Notes under the pieces: generated by a model | The model's input: the letters and a program-made list of their open reading frames with translations, nothing else | What the model was told of the DNA's origin: nothing | Database searches by the model: none | In this document: positions 35,462 to 44,834 of the stretch, in pieces | Layout of the letters: every line of letters begins with the position of its first letter | Numbering within the stretch: position 1 is the first letter of the stretch | Source of the DNA: Chitinophagaceae bacterium IBVUCB2 | GTDB lineage: Bacteria; Bacteroidota; Bacteroidia; Chitinophagales; Chitinophagaceae | Length of the DNA: 64,000 nucleotides | Assembly (NCBI GenBank): GCA_002127295.1 | Contig: NFUV01000001.1 | Span: 868,001 to 932,000 of the forward strand | Reading direction: 5' to 3' | Program-made: the position numbers and the translations under genes

Positions 35462-36757
35462 ATGGAGATTGTTATATTGCTGGCGCTGATTTTTGTAAAC
35501 GCCTTATTTGTTATTTCTGAAATTGCACTGGTTTCGGCCCGCAAATCAAGACTGGAAAGCCAGGCGGAAAGAGGCGATGAAAGAGCCCGGAGAGCTTTGG
35601 AACTCTCGAATAACCCCGAAAAATTTTTATCGGCTGCGCAAATTGGTATTACACTGATCGCCATTCTTACGGGGGTGTACTCCGGCGAACGTTTTGCCCG
35701 CTACCTGCAACCATCTATTGAGCAAATAGAAACACTGAAGCCTTATGCAGATGCCATCGCTACTACAATTATCGTTATCATCGTAACCTTTTTATCAATC
35801 ATTTTTGGAGAGTTAATTCCAAAAAGAATTGGTTTGCTCCGTGCTGAATATATTGCCAAAGCAGTAGCCGGGCCGATGAATACCTTTGCCCGGTTCACTC
35901 ACCCCTTTGTATGGTTGCTGAATAAAACAAGCAATCTTTTCTTTCGCATTTTCAACATCAAACGTTCAAAAGATGATGCAGTAACGGAAGAAGAAATTAA
36001 AACCCTGATCGGGGAAGGCACCGAAGCCGGTACGATTGATGAAGCAGAACAGGAAATCATTGAACGGGTATTTCATTTGGGGGACAGGAATATTACATCA
36101 CTGATGACGCATCGCAGCGACATCATCTGGTTCAACCTGGATGATAATGAAGATCTGATCAAAGAAAAGATAATGGGAGAACCACATTCGGTGTACCCAA
36201 TCTGTGATGGTGAAATTGATAATCTGAAAGGAGTTGTATCAATAAAAGATCTGTATGTAAGCCCGGATAATACTTTGTTCAAAGATTTGATGCAGCCGGC
36301 ATTGTTCGTCCCGGAAAATAATTCACCTTACCAGGTGTTGGAAAAATTTAAAGAATCAAGATTACATTCTTGTTTTATCGTAGATGAGTACGGAAGTATT
36401 TTAGGGTTAATAACATTGAATGATATACTCGAAGCGATCGTTGGTGATATGCCACAACCGGATGTTCCGGATTATGAAATAAGAGAACGGGAAGATGGCA
36501 CCTTCCTGGTAGACGGGCAAATACCTTTTTATGATTTTCTTACCCGTTTTGAAAAAGCCGAATGGATGAACGAAGGTGAACATGATTTTGATACGCTGGC
36601 AGGTTTCATCTTACATCAATTGGAACGTATTCCCAAAACAGGTGATAAACTAAGCTGGAAAGGATTTAAGATTGAAGTGATCGATATGGATAGTCACCGT
36701 ATAGATAAAGTATTGGTGACACTTAGTGATGAGTTGAAAGAGGATATGGAAGACTAA
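35462..36757 (+). CDS. Hemolysin/CorC-type membrane protein (DUF21-CBS-CorC_HlyC)
   Basis: 431 residues in three parts: a DUF21/CNNM transmembrane domain (about 1-195, with ALVSARKSRLESQAERGDERA and FGELIPKRIGL), a CBS pair (about 205-330, with MTHRSDIIW and VDEYGSILGLITLNDILEAIVGD) and a C-terminal transporter-associated CorC_HlyC domain (about 340-425). Relatives transport Mg2+ or Co2+ or affect membrane repair; the name hemolysin is historical. It abuts the PAP2 gene. Confidence 0.9.
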   Translation: MEIVILLALIFVNALFVISEIALVSARKSRLESQAERGDERARRALELSNNPEKFLSAAQIGITLIAILTGVYSGERFARYLQPSIEQIETLKPYADAIATTIIVIIVTFLSIIFGELIPKRIGLLRAEYIAKAVAGPMNTFARFTHPFVWLLNKTSNLFFRIFNIKRSKDDAVTEEEIKTLIGEGTEAGTIDEAEQEIIERVFHLGDRNITSLMTHRSDIIWFNLDDNEDLIKEKIMGEPHSVYPICDGEIDNLKGVVSIKDLYVSPDNTLFKDLMQPALFVPENNSPYQVLEKFKESRLHSCFIVDEYGSILGLITLNDILEAIVGDMPQPDVPDYEIREREDGTFLVDGQIPFYDFLTRFEKAEWMNEGEHDFDTLAGFILHQLERIPKTGDKLSWKGFKIEVIDMDSHRIDKVLVTLSDELKEDMED

Positions 36758-36815
36758 TTCTCCCTTTAGTGAATAGGAAAATTCATAATAAGGAAAGGGT
36801 CGCAGGGAGTTGTTT

Positions 36816-37331
36816 CTAAAAACTAATCGATGTCTGTGTAGCAGGATAATCCATTTTATTACTTTTCCTGTTTCCTGCAATTGTTACATGTATAATATTC
36901 ATCTGATCATCGAACAGATCATGCATGAGGTTGGTGGCGACCTCGATCTTCTTTACCGTAGCAACATTTTCTACTTCAATATAACTGTAAGCTGCTTCTC
37001 CTTCATTTTCAAAACCAAGATAGTTTAATACAACAGGTTTTCCATCCGCTTTTATTTCCAGGTGAGACAGAACATATCGCTTTACCAAAGAATCCATGGC
37101 AGCTTTATTAGGAGGATTAATCAGGTCCACTTTTGCTTTATAGTTTTTGGTCAATATCTTCTCAAAATCATCCGTAAAGATTTTGCAGCTTATCTCTAAA
37201 GTTTTATCAGCTGCATTATGGTTTATTTCCACCACACTTACATGAAAAGGATGAACCTCCGGATTTTTGCCCGCCATCAATACCCCGCCCAGCAGGGGGA
37301 ACAATAACCATTTAAAAACAGATGCTGCCAT
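36816..37331 (-). CDS. DUF6702-type exported protein
   Basis: 171 residues from the ATG at 37331; a GTG two codons upstream is possible. A hydrophobic signal (1-22) precedes HPFHVSVVEINHNAADKTLEIS, the recurrent opening of a small family found next to M1 peptidases and HupE-like proteins in Bacteroidota. The rest looks like an all-beta domain. It is divergent from the HupE-like gene, 106 bp away. The family association is from memory; the function is unknown. Confidence 0.7.
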   Translation of the reverse strand: MAASVFKWLLFPLLGGVLMAGKNPEVHPFHVSVVEINHNAADKTLEISCKIFTDDFEKILTKNYKAKVDLINPPNKAAMDSLVKRYVLSHLEIKADGKPVVLNYLGFENEGEAAYSYIEVENVATVKKIEVATNLMHDLFDDQMNIIHVTIAGNRKSNKMDYPATQTSISF

Positions 37332-37437
37332 TGACACAATAATTTTTTCAGTTACAAAAGTCTGGCTTATTTTGAAGACTTTATCGCCTGAATCGTTAAA
37401 ACTTAGCGGTCAAAGGACGGACATAATTACTAATTAG

Positions 37438-38109
37438 ATGCAGGATTTCGGTTTTTATTTTGGTTTTGGCTGGGAACACATTATAAGCAAGGATGCATTA
37501 GATCATCAGTTGTTTATTGCTGCACTGGCCGCCATCTATATAATAAAGGACTGGAAACAGGTTTTGATCTTAATTACCGCCTTTACCATCGGCCATTCCA
37601 TTACCTTAGCATTAAGTGTGTTTGATATAATTCGGTTGAACAGTAAGTGGGTGGAGTTTTTGATCCCAGTAACCATCGTAATTACAGCATTGAGTAATTT
37701 ATTCCAGAAAAAATTTACTCCCCGCTCAATCCGTATCAATTATTTTTTAGCCTTGTTCTTTGGATTGATACATGGAATGGGTTTTGCAAACACTATCCGT
37801 TTTTTACTGGCCGAAGATCAGAATATGGCATGGAGTCTGTTTGCATTTAATGTGGGACTTGAAGTGGGACAGATCGTAGTAGTGACTATTTTATTGTTAG
37901 TGGCACATTTTATTACCACTGCTTTCAAAATCAGTCGCCGTGAGTGGGTTATATTTTTATCGGCTGCTGTATTCAGCCTTGCTTTAAAAATGTCTTTAGA
38001 ACGTTTACCTATAACAAAAAAAGAAACAACAAATGAAGAAACAGTTATTACTGTGCAGCCTGCTACTAACTATAGCATCTATACTGCAGGCACAAAATAT
38101 TCAGAATAA
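37438..38109 (+). CDS. HupE/UreJ-type membrane protein
   Basis: 223 residues with about six hydrophobic helices. The segments GWEHIISKDALDHQLF, LITAFTIGHSITLALS and LFFGLIHGMGFANTI place conserved histidines in helices, typical of HupE/UreJ proteins linked to nickel or cobalt uptake. The last 25 codons overlap the signal-peptide region of the following M1 peptidase by 77 bp in another frame. The C-terminal tail in this overlap is polar and may be dispensable. Metal specificity is unknown. Confidence 0.82.
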   Translation: MQDFGFYFGFGWEHIISKDALDHQLFIAALAAIYIIKDWKQVLILITAFTIGHSITLALSVFDIIRLNSKWVEFLIPVTIVITALSNLFQKKFTPRSIRINYFLALFFGLIHGMGFANTIRFLLAEDQNMAWSLFAFNVGLEVGQIVVVTILLLVAHFITTAFKISRREWVIFLSAAVFSLALKMSLERLPITKKETTNEETVITVQPATNYSIYTAGTKYSE

Positions 38110-40417
38110 TCCAAGCTCAGGACATGCCAACAAGTTTGAGCAATTAGGAACTATACTTCCTACGCCAAATGAACAACGTACTGCCAGTGGCACACCCGGT
38201 CCTAAATATTGGCAACAAAGAGTGGATTATGATATTAAATGTGAATTAGATGAAGTGAATAATAAATTAACGGGTAGTGAGACAATCACTTACTTTAATA
38301 ATTCGCCGGAAACGTTGACCTATTTCTGGATGCAATTGGACGAGAACCAACACAGTACCGTTAACAATGCAAACTATCAAAATCAGAATACGTTGCCAAT
38401 GCAAACTACTGACAAGGTATTGGACAGGTATGATGAACGCAAAACTGATAATGGCTACGGTATCAACATTACTAAACTAACAGATGCTGCCGGCAAATCC
38501 ATCAACTACACCATTAATAAAACAATGATGAAAGTTGATCTGCCTGTGCCATTAAAACCAGGACAAAAATTTGTTTTCAAAGTTGACTGGAATTATAAAA
38601 TTGCTAATCGTGGTGATTTCATTCGTTTTGGTGGTGCAAGAGGTGGTTATGAAAATTTTCCGGAAGACAACAATAACAATTATACCATGACACAATGGTA
38701 TCCCCGTCTTTGCCGCTATAGCGATGACCAGGGATGGCAGAATCACCAGTTTACGGGCACCGGTGAGTTTACTCTAAATTTTGGAAACTTTAAAGTACAA
38801 ATGACGGTTCCTGCCGATCATATTGTTGGTGCAACAGGTGAGTGCCAGAATTATGCACAAACATTAACGCCAACACAAATGGCCAGATGGAACAAAGCAA
38901 AAACTGCAAAAGAGCCATTACAGATCGTAACATTAGATGAAGCTCTAAATGCATCTAAAACAAAAAGCAAAGCAAAAAAAACATGGATATACAAAGCAGA
39001 TAATGTTCGTGACTTTGCATGGACCTCTTCCAGAAGATTTGTATGGGATGCAATGGCTACCAATGTGGAAGGAAAGAATGTAATGTCGATGAGTTACTAT
39101 GCGAAAGAGGCCTACCCGATTTATAGCAAGTTCTCTACGAAAGCGGTAGCACATACTTTAAAAACCTATTCGAAATTTTCATTCCCTTATCCATACCCTG
39201 TTGCAATTAGTGTAGAGGGTAACCAGGGAATGGAATACCCGATGATCTCTTTCAATCCGGGCCGTGCCAATAAAGATGGCAGTTATTCAGAAGGTTCGAA
39301 AAATGCAGCTATTCTTGTGATCATACATGAAGTAGGACATACATTCTTCCCGATGATCGTAAACAGTGATGAAAGACAATGGACATGGATGGATGAAGGG
39401 CTGAATTCTTATTTGCAATACCTGACACAAGAATTATGGGACAATAAATATCCCTCGGATGGTGGCGTTCCTTCTGCAATTACAGATTATATGAAATTGC
39501 CGAAAGAACAATTGGAACCTATCATGACCAACTCTGAAAACATCAACAACTTTGGAGCAAATGCGTATGATAAAGTTGCAACTGGTTTAAATATGCTACG
39601 AGAAACAATTGTAGGCAGAGAATTATTTGATAATGCCTTCCGTGAATATTCAAGAAGATGGGCTTTTAAATCTCCAACACCAGCTGATTTCTTCCGCACT
39701 ATTGAAGATGCAACGGGTGAAGACCTTGATTGGTTCTGGAGAGGCTGGTTCTATGGAACCGATGCCGTTGATATTTCTATTGACACAGTTAAACATGCAA
39801 AGCCTGATGTAAACGCTGTACCAAACCAGGTGAATGATACTGTAGTTTACAGACCCCTGGCTAAACCAGCAGTAAATGAATTTGAAGACCTTTCGAAGAT
39901 CAGAAATAAAACAGATAAGAGTATTGTATTTGAAACAGATAAAGACACTACACTCCGTGATTTTTACTGGCGGTATGCAAGAGATATTGAAAAATATGAT
40001 ACCGCTAAATATCCAATTACTGTAAAAGCACAAACAGAAAAATTAGACGCCGAAGGGCAGGCAAAATATGGCAACAAAAATTTATACGAAATTACTTTCT
40101 CTAATAAAGGAGGCCTGGTAATGCCGATCATCCTGGAGTGGACCTTTAAAGATGGCACCAAAGAAATTGAAAGAATACCGGCACAGGTATGGCGCAAGAA
40201 TGAAAAGAAAGTGATCAAGACATTTATGAAGGATAAAGAAGTAGCATCCGTAAAACTTGATCCGTATAAAGAAACGGCTGATATAGACGAATCTAATAAT
40301 ACGTATGGAGATATTAAACCGCCAAGTAAGTTCAGATTGTTCAAACAAAAGCAAAATGTAACTCCAACAGAGGGTATCAACCCAATGCAGAAAGCACAGG
40401 AAAAGAAAGGATTTTAA
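38033..40417 (+). CDS. M1 family metallopeptidase, copy 1
   Basis: 794 residues. A signal peptide (1-20, ending LQAQ) precedes an N-terminal beta domain and the M1 catalytic domain with HEVGH at 432-436 and the third zinc ligand E455 in WMDEGLNSYLQ, exactly 18 residues after the motif. The substrate-binding region is NQGMEYPMISF in place of GAMEN. The C-terminal 200 residues form a beta domain ending EKKGF. It probably trims oligopeptides in the periplasm or at the surface. Its start lies inside the HupE gene, and a near-identical layout follows in the next gene. Confidence 0.92.
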   Translation: MKKQLLLCSLLLTIASILQAQNIQNNPSSGHANKFEQLGTILPTPNEQRTASGTPGPKYWQQRVDYDIKCELDEVNNKLTGSETITYFNNSPETLTYFWMQLDENQHSTVNNANYQNQNTLPMQTTDKVLDRYDERKTDNGYGINITKLTDAAGKSINYTINKTMMKVDLPVPLKPGQKFVFKVDWNYKIANRGDFIRFGGARGGYENFPEDNNNNYTMTQWYPRLCRYSDDQGWQNHQFTGTGEFTLNFGNFKVQMTVPADHIVGATGECQNYAQTLTPTQMARWNKAKTAKEPLQIVTLDEALNASKTKSKAKKTWIYKADNVRDFAWTSSRRFVWDAMATNVEGKNVMSMSYYAKEAYPIYSKFSTKAVAHTLKTYSKFSFPYPYPVAISVEGNQGMEYPMISFNPGRANKDGSYSEGSKNAAILVIIHEVGHTFFPMIVNSDERQWTWMDEGLNSYLQYLTQELWDNKYPSDGGVPSAITDYMKLPKEQLEPIMTNSENINNFGANAYDKVATGLNMLRETIVGRELFDNAFREYSRRWAFKSPTPADFFRTIEDATGEDLDWFWRGWFYGTDAVDISIDTVKHAKPDVNAVPNQVNDTVVYRPLAKPAVNEFEDLSKIRNKTDKSIVFETDKDTTLRDFYWRYARDIEKYDTAKYPITVKAQTEKLDAEGQAKYGNKNLYEITFSNKGGLVMPIILEWTFKDGTKEIERIPAQVWRKNEKKVIKTFMKDKEVASVKLDPYKETADIDESNNTYGDIKPPSKFRLFKQKQNVTPTEGINPMQKAQEKKGF

Positions 40418-40450
40418 AGACGGGCTAAATAGTATTTTTATCTTTTTCAT

Positions 40451-40489
40451 AAAAGAGAAAGCACCCTTCAAAAGGTGCTTTCTCTTTTT
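40451..40489 (+). terminator. Intrinsic terminator between the two M1 genes
   Basis: AAAAGAGAAAGCACC and GGTGCTTTCTCTTTT form a perfect 15-bp stem with an 8-nt loop and trailing T. It separates the two peptidase genes into different transcripts. Confidence 0.93.
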
Positions 40490-40687
40490 ACCAACGGTAC
40501 ATTTTTTAAAGCCGTTTGCTTTATCTTAGCCGAAACAGATTTTCCGCACACAATGGAAATATCTGCATAATGCTGAGTAGTGAACTGGACGTACAAGTGT
40601 GCGACGCAACAGAAGATAATAGTAGTAATAGTGGTTGCTAAATAAAATTCTTTACGGCTTTGATTTATTAATAAATAACATTCACAC

Positions 40688-43096
40688 ATGAGAAAAGTAA
40701 TTTCTTGCTTATTGTTTAGCATTTTCTGTTGTACCATAGTGATGGCACAGAATATCAACAACAATCCCGGTAGCAACCATGGTAATAAGTTTGAACAAAT
40801 GGGTGGAACTCTTCCTACTCCTAATGAATATCGTTCTGCCAGCGGTGCACCCGGTACAAAATACTGGCAGCAAAGAGTGGATTATGATATTAAGTGTGAG
40901 CTGGATGAAAAAAACCAGAAGCTGACAGGAAGCGAAACCATCACTTATTTTAATAACTCCCCGGATGTGCTTACATTTTTATGGATGCAGTTGGATGAGA
41001 ACCAGCATAGCACTGTAAACAATGCCAACTACCAGACGAGTAACGCAATGAGTAAGCAAACAAGTCCGCAGCAATTGGACAGAGCAGCTGATTCGAAAGT
41101 GGACAATGGAATGGGCTTTAATATTTTAAAAATTACGGATGCTGCAGGCAAACCATTAAAATATACTATCAACAAAACCATGATGCGGGTTGAATTGCCT
41201 GCGCCATTAAAGGCAGGTCAGCGTTTCGTTTATAAATTGGATTGGAATTATAAATTGAGCAATCGTGGTGCCGGCGGCGGTGGCCGTGGTGGATTTGAAT
41301 TTTTTCCGGAGGACGGCAATCATCTTTTCACATTGTCACAATGGTACCCCCGTTTATGTGTGTACAGCGATTTCCAGGGATGGCAAAATCACCAGTTTAC
41401 CGGTCGTGGAGAATTTGCATTAACATTCGGAAATTTTAAAGTGGCCATGACGGTTCCTGCTGACCATGTTGTTATGTCAACAGGCGAATGTCAGAACTAT
41501 GCAGCGGTACTTACACCTGCACAAATGACTCGTTGGGCTAAAGCGCAGCAATCATCAGAGCCTATTGAAGTAGTAACGCTGGATGAAGCAAAAGCTGCAG
41601 AAAAAAATGGCCCAGCAATTATTGCTGCAGGCTCACCCAAAAAGAAAACCTGGATCTTTAAAGCAGATAATGTTCGTGACTTTGCATGGGGTTCTTCCCG
41701 CAAATTTATCTGGGATGCATTAGCAACAAAAGTTGCGGGTAAAAGAGTGATGTGTATGAGCGGCTATGCCAAAGAAGCTTATGGCTTATATCGTAAGTTT
41801 TCCAGCAAAGCTGTTGAGCATACGGTAAAAACATATTCTGATTTCACCATTCCTTATCCCTACCCCGTTGCACAAAGTATAGAAGCTTCTAACGGAATGG
41901 AATACCCGATGATCTGTTTCAACTTTGGAAGAACAGAGAAAGATGGTACTTACAGCGAAAGCACAAAGAACGGAATGATCGGTGTTATCATACATGAAGT
42001 AGGTCACAACTTCTTCCCGATGATCATTAACAGCGACGAACGCCAATGGAGCTGGATGGATGAAGGCTTAAATACTTTCGTTGAATATTTAGCAGAAGAA
42101 TTATGGGACAATAAATTTCCCAGCCGCCGCGGTCCTGCTGCCTATATTACGGATTACATGAAATTGCCAAAAGATCAACTGGAACCTATCATGTCGAACA
42201 GTGAGAATATTGTACAATTTGGACCAAATGCATATTCTAAACCAGCAACGGGTTTAAATATTTTGAGAGAGACTATTATGGGTCGTGAATTATTTGATTA
42301 TGCATTTAAAGAATATGCAAGACGCTGGGCTTTCAAACATCCTGAGCCGGCAGATTTCTTCCGTACGATGGAAGATGCCAGCGGTGAAGATTTGGATTGG
42401 TTCTGGAGAGGTTGGTTTTACAGCACTGAAGTTTGCGATATTTCTTTGGACTCGGTTAAACATGCAAAACCGGATTTAACGGCTACACAGGAAGCAACAA
42501 AAGAAACAAAACAACTGCGGGCCATTGCAAAACCATTGGTTCCAACTTTTGATGATATTTCAAAGATCAGGAACAGAGAAGATAAGAATATCAAATTCCA
42601 AACAGATGTTGATACCAGTATCCGTGATTTTTATTGGAGATATGCCCGCAACCAGGAACCGTATGACACTAATAAATATGAAGTAACAATACCGGGAAGT
42701 CAACCCGACCCGCTTACAGAGGCAGAAAAAGCAAAATATGCCAACAAGAATATGTATGAACTTACATTAAGTAATAAAGGCGGATTAGTAATGCCGGTCA
42801 TTGTGGAATGGACCTATAAAGATGGTACGAAAGAAATCGATCGCATACCTGCACAGGTGTGGAGATTGAATGAGAACAAAGTGGTAAAAACTTTTATTAA
42901 AGATAAAGAAGTGGCTTCTGTAAAACTAGATCCTTACCGGGAAACGGCTGATATTAATGAAAGCAATAACAGCTGGAATACGATAGCAGAGCCATCTCGT
43001 TTTAATATTTTTAAAGCAAGACAAACTGCACCAAGAGCAGCAGGTAGCCAGGCTGGGAACCCCATGCAAAAAGCACAGGAGAAAAAAGGGTTTTAA
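40688..43096 (+). CDS. M1 family metallopeptidase, copy 2
   Basis: 802 residues, paralogous to the preceding gene over its whole length. They share the start NNPGSNHGNKFEQ-type block, YWQQRVDYDIKCELDE, the HEVGH motif (436-440), the third ligand E459 in WMDEGLNTFVE, and the end NPMQKAQEKKGF. Differences cluster in a Gly-rich insertion (GAGGGGRGGFE) and in a loop around residues 300-320. A signal peptide ends at VMAQ. The pair arose by tandem duplication, and a terminator between them suggests separate expression. The 270-bp gap contains nothing else recognisable. Confidence 0.92.
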   Translation: MRKVISCLLFSIFCCTIVMAQNINNNPGSNHGNKFEQMGGTLPTPNEYRSASGAPGTKYWQQRVDYDIKCELDEKNQKLTGSETITYFNNSPDVLTFLWMQLDENQHSTVNNANYQTSNAMSKQTSPQQLDRAADSKVDNGMGFNILKITDAAGKPLKYTINKTMMRVELPAPLKAGQRFVYKLDWNYKLSNRGAGGGGRGGFEFFPEDGNHLFTLSQWYPRLCVYSDFQGWQNHQFTGRGEFALTFGNFKVAMTVPADHVVMSTGECQNYAAVLTPAQMTRWAKAQQSSEPIEVVTLDEAKAAEKNGPAIIAAGSPKKKTWIFKADNVRDFAWGSSRKFIWDALATKVAGKRVMCMSGYAKEAYGLYRKFSSKAVEHTVKTYSDFTIPYPYPVAQSIEASNGMEYPMICFNFGRTEKDGTYSESTKNGMIGVIIHEVGHNFFPMIINSDERQWSWMDEGLNTFVEYLAEELWDNKFPSRRGPAAYITDYMKLPKDQLEPIMSNSENIVQFGPNAYSKPATGLNILRETIMGRELFDYAFKEYARRWAFKHPEPADFFRTMEDASGEDLDWFWRGWFYSTEVCDISLDSVKHAKPDLTATQEATKETKQLRAIAKPLVPTFDDISKIRNREDKNIKFQTDVDTSIRDFYWRYARNQEPYDTNKYEVTIPGSQPDPLTEAEKAKYANKNMYELTLSNKGGLVMPVIVEWTYKDGTKEIDRIPAQVWRLNENKVVKTFIKDKEVASVKLDPYRETADINESNNSWNTIAEPSRFNIFKARQTAPRAAGSQAGNPMQKAQEKKGF

Positions 43097-43129
43097 CCCC
43101 CTCTAAAGAATATAAACTCTTATAACATC

Positions 43130-43165
43130 CATAAAGCCATTCCGAAAATCAGGAATGGCTTTATG
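43130..43165 (+). terminator. Hairpin after M1 copy 2
   Basis: CATAAAGCCATTCC and GGAATGGCTTTATG form a perfect 14-bp stem with an 8-nt loop. The following T-run is short, so it may terminate or protect the 3' end. Confidence 0.75.
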
Positions 43166-43211
43166 CTTTACGTATAACAGGCTTGGTTTTATTTAATTCT
43201 TACTTTTAGAA

Positions 43212-44027
43212 ATGATTAGAAAAATATTATTCGCTATCGCTCTTCTTTTTTCACTACAATCCTTTGCTGCAACGGTTGATACTGTATCTATTTACAGCAG
43301 CGCCATGAAAAAGGCATACAAATGCGTAGTGATAAAACCCTCTTCGTATAAAAAAAGGAAAGAAGCTTTTCCGGTAGTTTATTTATTGCATGGACATGGC
43401 GGCTGGTATGCCAACTGGATAATCCGGGTAACTGAATTAAAAGAACATGCTGATAAATACCAGTTAATGATTGTTTGTCCTGATGGCGGATTTAATAGCT
43501 GGTATCTGGACAGTCCTGTTGATTCAACTGTACGATTTGAGACCTATGTGGGTAAAGAAATTCCAGATTATATAGATGCGAATTATAAAACCATAAAAGA
43601 CAGAAAAGGGAGAGCCATAACTGGTTTAAGTATGGGCGGACATGGTGGTTTGTTTTTAGGCTTTCGCCATGCAGAACGATTTGGTGCCTGTGGTAGTATG
43701 AGTGGCGGCGTAGATTTAGCACCGTACAAAAAGAACTGGCAAATATCTCAAAAGGTTGGTGATACTATTTTACATGCTGACAACTGGAAAAATTATTCTG
43801 TTATAAATTTAATTGAGAAACCCACAGATTCACTGGCCATCATTATTGATTGCGGAACAGAAGATTTCTTTTTTGCAGTTAATAACAATTTGCATCAAAA
43901 AATGCTGAAGTTAAAAATCCCGCATGAGTATATTGAAAGACCGGGACAACATAACTGGCCGTATTGGAAGAATGCGGTGCAATACCAGTTATTGTTTTTC
44001 AGGAATTATTTTACTGCAATGAAATAA
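43212..44027 (+). CDS. Exported esterase (alpha/beta hydrolase, esterase D-like)
   Basis: 271 residues with a signal peptide (1-19). The alpha/beta hydrolase fold is visible: FPVVYLLHGHGG for the oxyanion hole, nucleophile elbow GLSMGGHGG, an Asp in IIDCGTEDFFF and the final His in RPGQHNWPYW. It belongs to the putative esterase family (PF00756) that includes S-formylglutathione hydrolases and acyl esterases of polysaccharides. The export signal and absence of glutathione genes favour a sugar-acyl or peptide ester substrate. Confidence 0.88.
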   Translation: MIRKILFAIALLFSLQSFAATVDTVSIYSSAMKKAYKCVVIKPSSYKKRKEAFPVVYLLHGHGGWYANWIIRVTELKEHADKYQLMIVCPDGGFNSWYLDSPVDSTVRFETYVGKEIPDYIDANYKTIKDRKGRAITGLSMGGHGGLFLGFRHAERFGACGSMSGGVDLAPYKKNWQISQKVGDTILHADNWKNYSVINLIEKPTDSLAIIIDCGTEDFFFAVNNNLHQKMLKLKIPHEYIERPGQHNWPYWKNAVQYQLLFFRNYFTAMK

Positions 44028-44032
44028 GGGGA

Positions 44033-44749
44033 CTACGGCTTCGGCACATTTCCCGTATTACCATCCCTGGTTTTTACTTTTTTCTTACCCGCATTTTTCT
44101 TTTCGTAATCAAGTATCGCCTGTGGTTTGGAAATAGTTTTTTTACCTGCTGTGTCTGATTTTGCTTTGGCAGAGCTAATATCTATTGGTCGCAGATCATC
44201 ATCCCCAATCATTATATTATCATCTGTTTGCAGTTTATTCATCACATAGTATTCACTGGCTTCTATTCTTCCTTCACGGGGATCAAAATATAACCATTTA
44301 CCATGTTTAACTGCAACACCCTCATTTTTTACTACAACTTGCCCAATTTCTTTTGTTGGATCTTTTAAATCATATACAGATACTGTATCATATGCAATAG
44401 CCGGATCCATTGCCCGCCAGCTTTCTTCCCGCATTAAACCTCCATTGAATGTATAGTATTGTTGTCTGCCATTGAGCTTTCCCCACCGATAATTTTCTTC
44501 TGCGATCTTCACTCCTTCTAATGAATATTTTTTCCAGGTGCCTTCTTTCGCATCATTCTCATAATATCCTTCTTCCTCATAGCCTCTTTCGCCACGTAAA
44601 TCCGGTATACGAACAGACCATGGTCCTTGCTTCTTTCCTTTCATATCCACCCGGTTAAGTGTATCGCCTTTTGGACTTATTATAAAATTTTTCCATTGGC
44701 TATAACCGCTGGTAGAAATAAGCAAGGCAATCAGTACAATGAATCGCAT
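44033..44749 (-). CDS. Exported MORN-like repeat protein
   Basis: 238 residues with a signal peptide (1-17). The middle contains short repeats of the MORN_2/YwqK type: KKQGPWSVRIPD, GYYENDAKEGTWKKYSLEG, YRWGKLNGRQQYYTFNG and VKHGKWLYFDP. The C-terminus is Lys-rich. Such repeats form beta-hairpin stacks; the YwqK name refers to a supposed toxin-antitoxin role that is not supported here. It converges on the esterase gene, with only 5 bp between the stops. Confidence 0.75.
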   Translation of the reverse strand: MRFIVLIALLISTSGYSQWKNFIISPKGDTLNRVDMKGKKQGPWSVRIPDLRGERGYEEEGYYENDAKEGTWKKYSLEGVKIAEENYRWGKLNGRQQYYTFNGGLMREESWRAMDPAIAYDTVSVYDLKDPTKEIGQVVVKNEGVAVKHGKWLYFDPREGRIEASEYYVMNKLQTDDNIMIGDDDLRPIDISSAKAKSDTAGKKTISKPQAILDYEKKNAGKKKVKTRDGNTGNVPKP

Positions 44750-44834
44750 AGTTTAGTAAGTTTGATGAGAGACAGCAGGTTATCTGCGCCTCGTTACACA
44801 CACTGCAATTTACTAACGAAAATTAACTGTTTTT

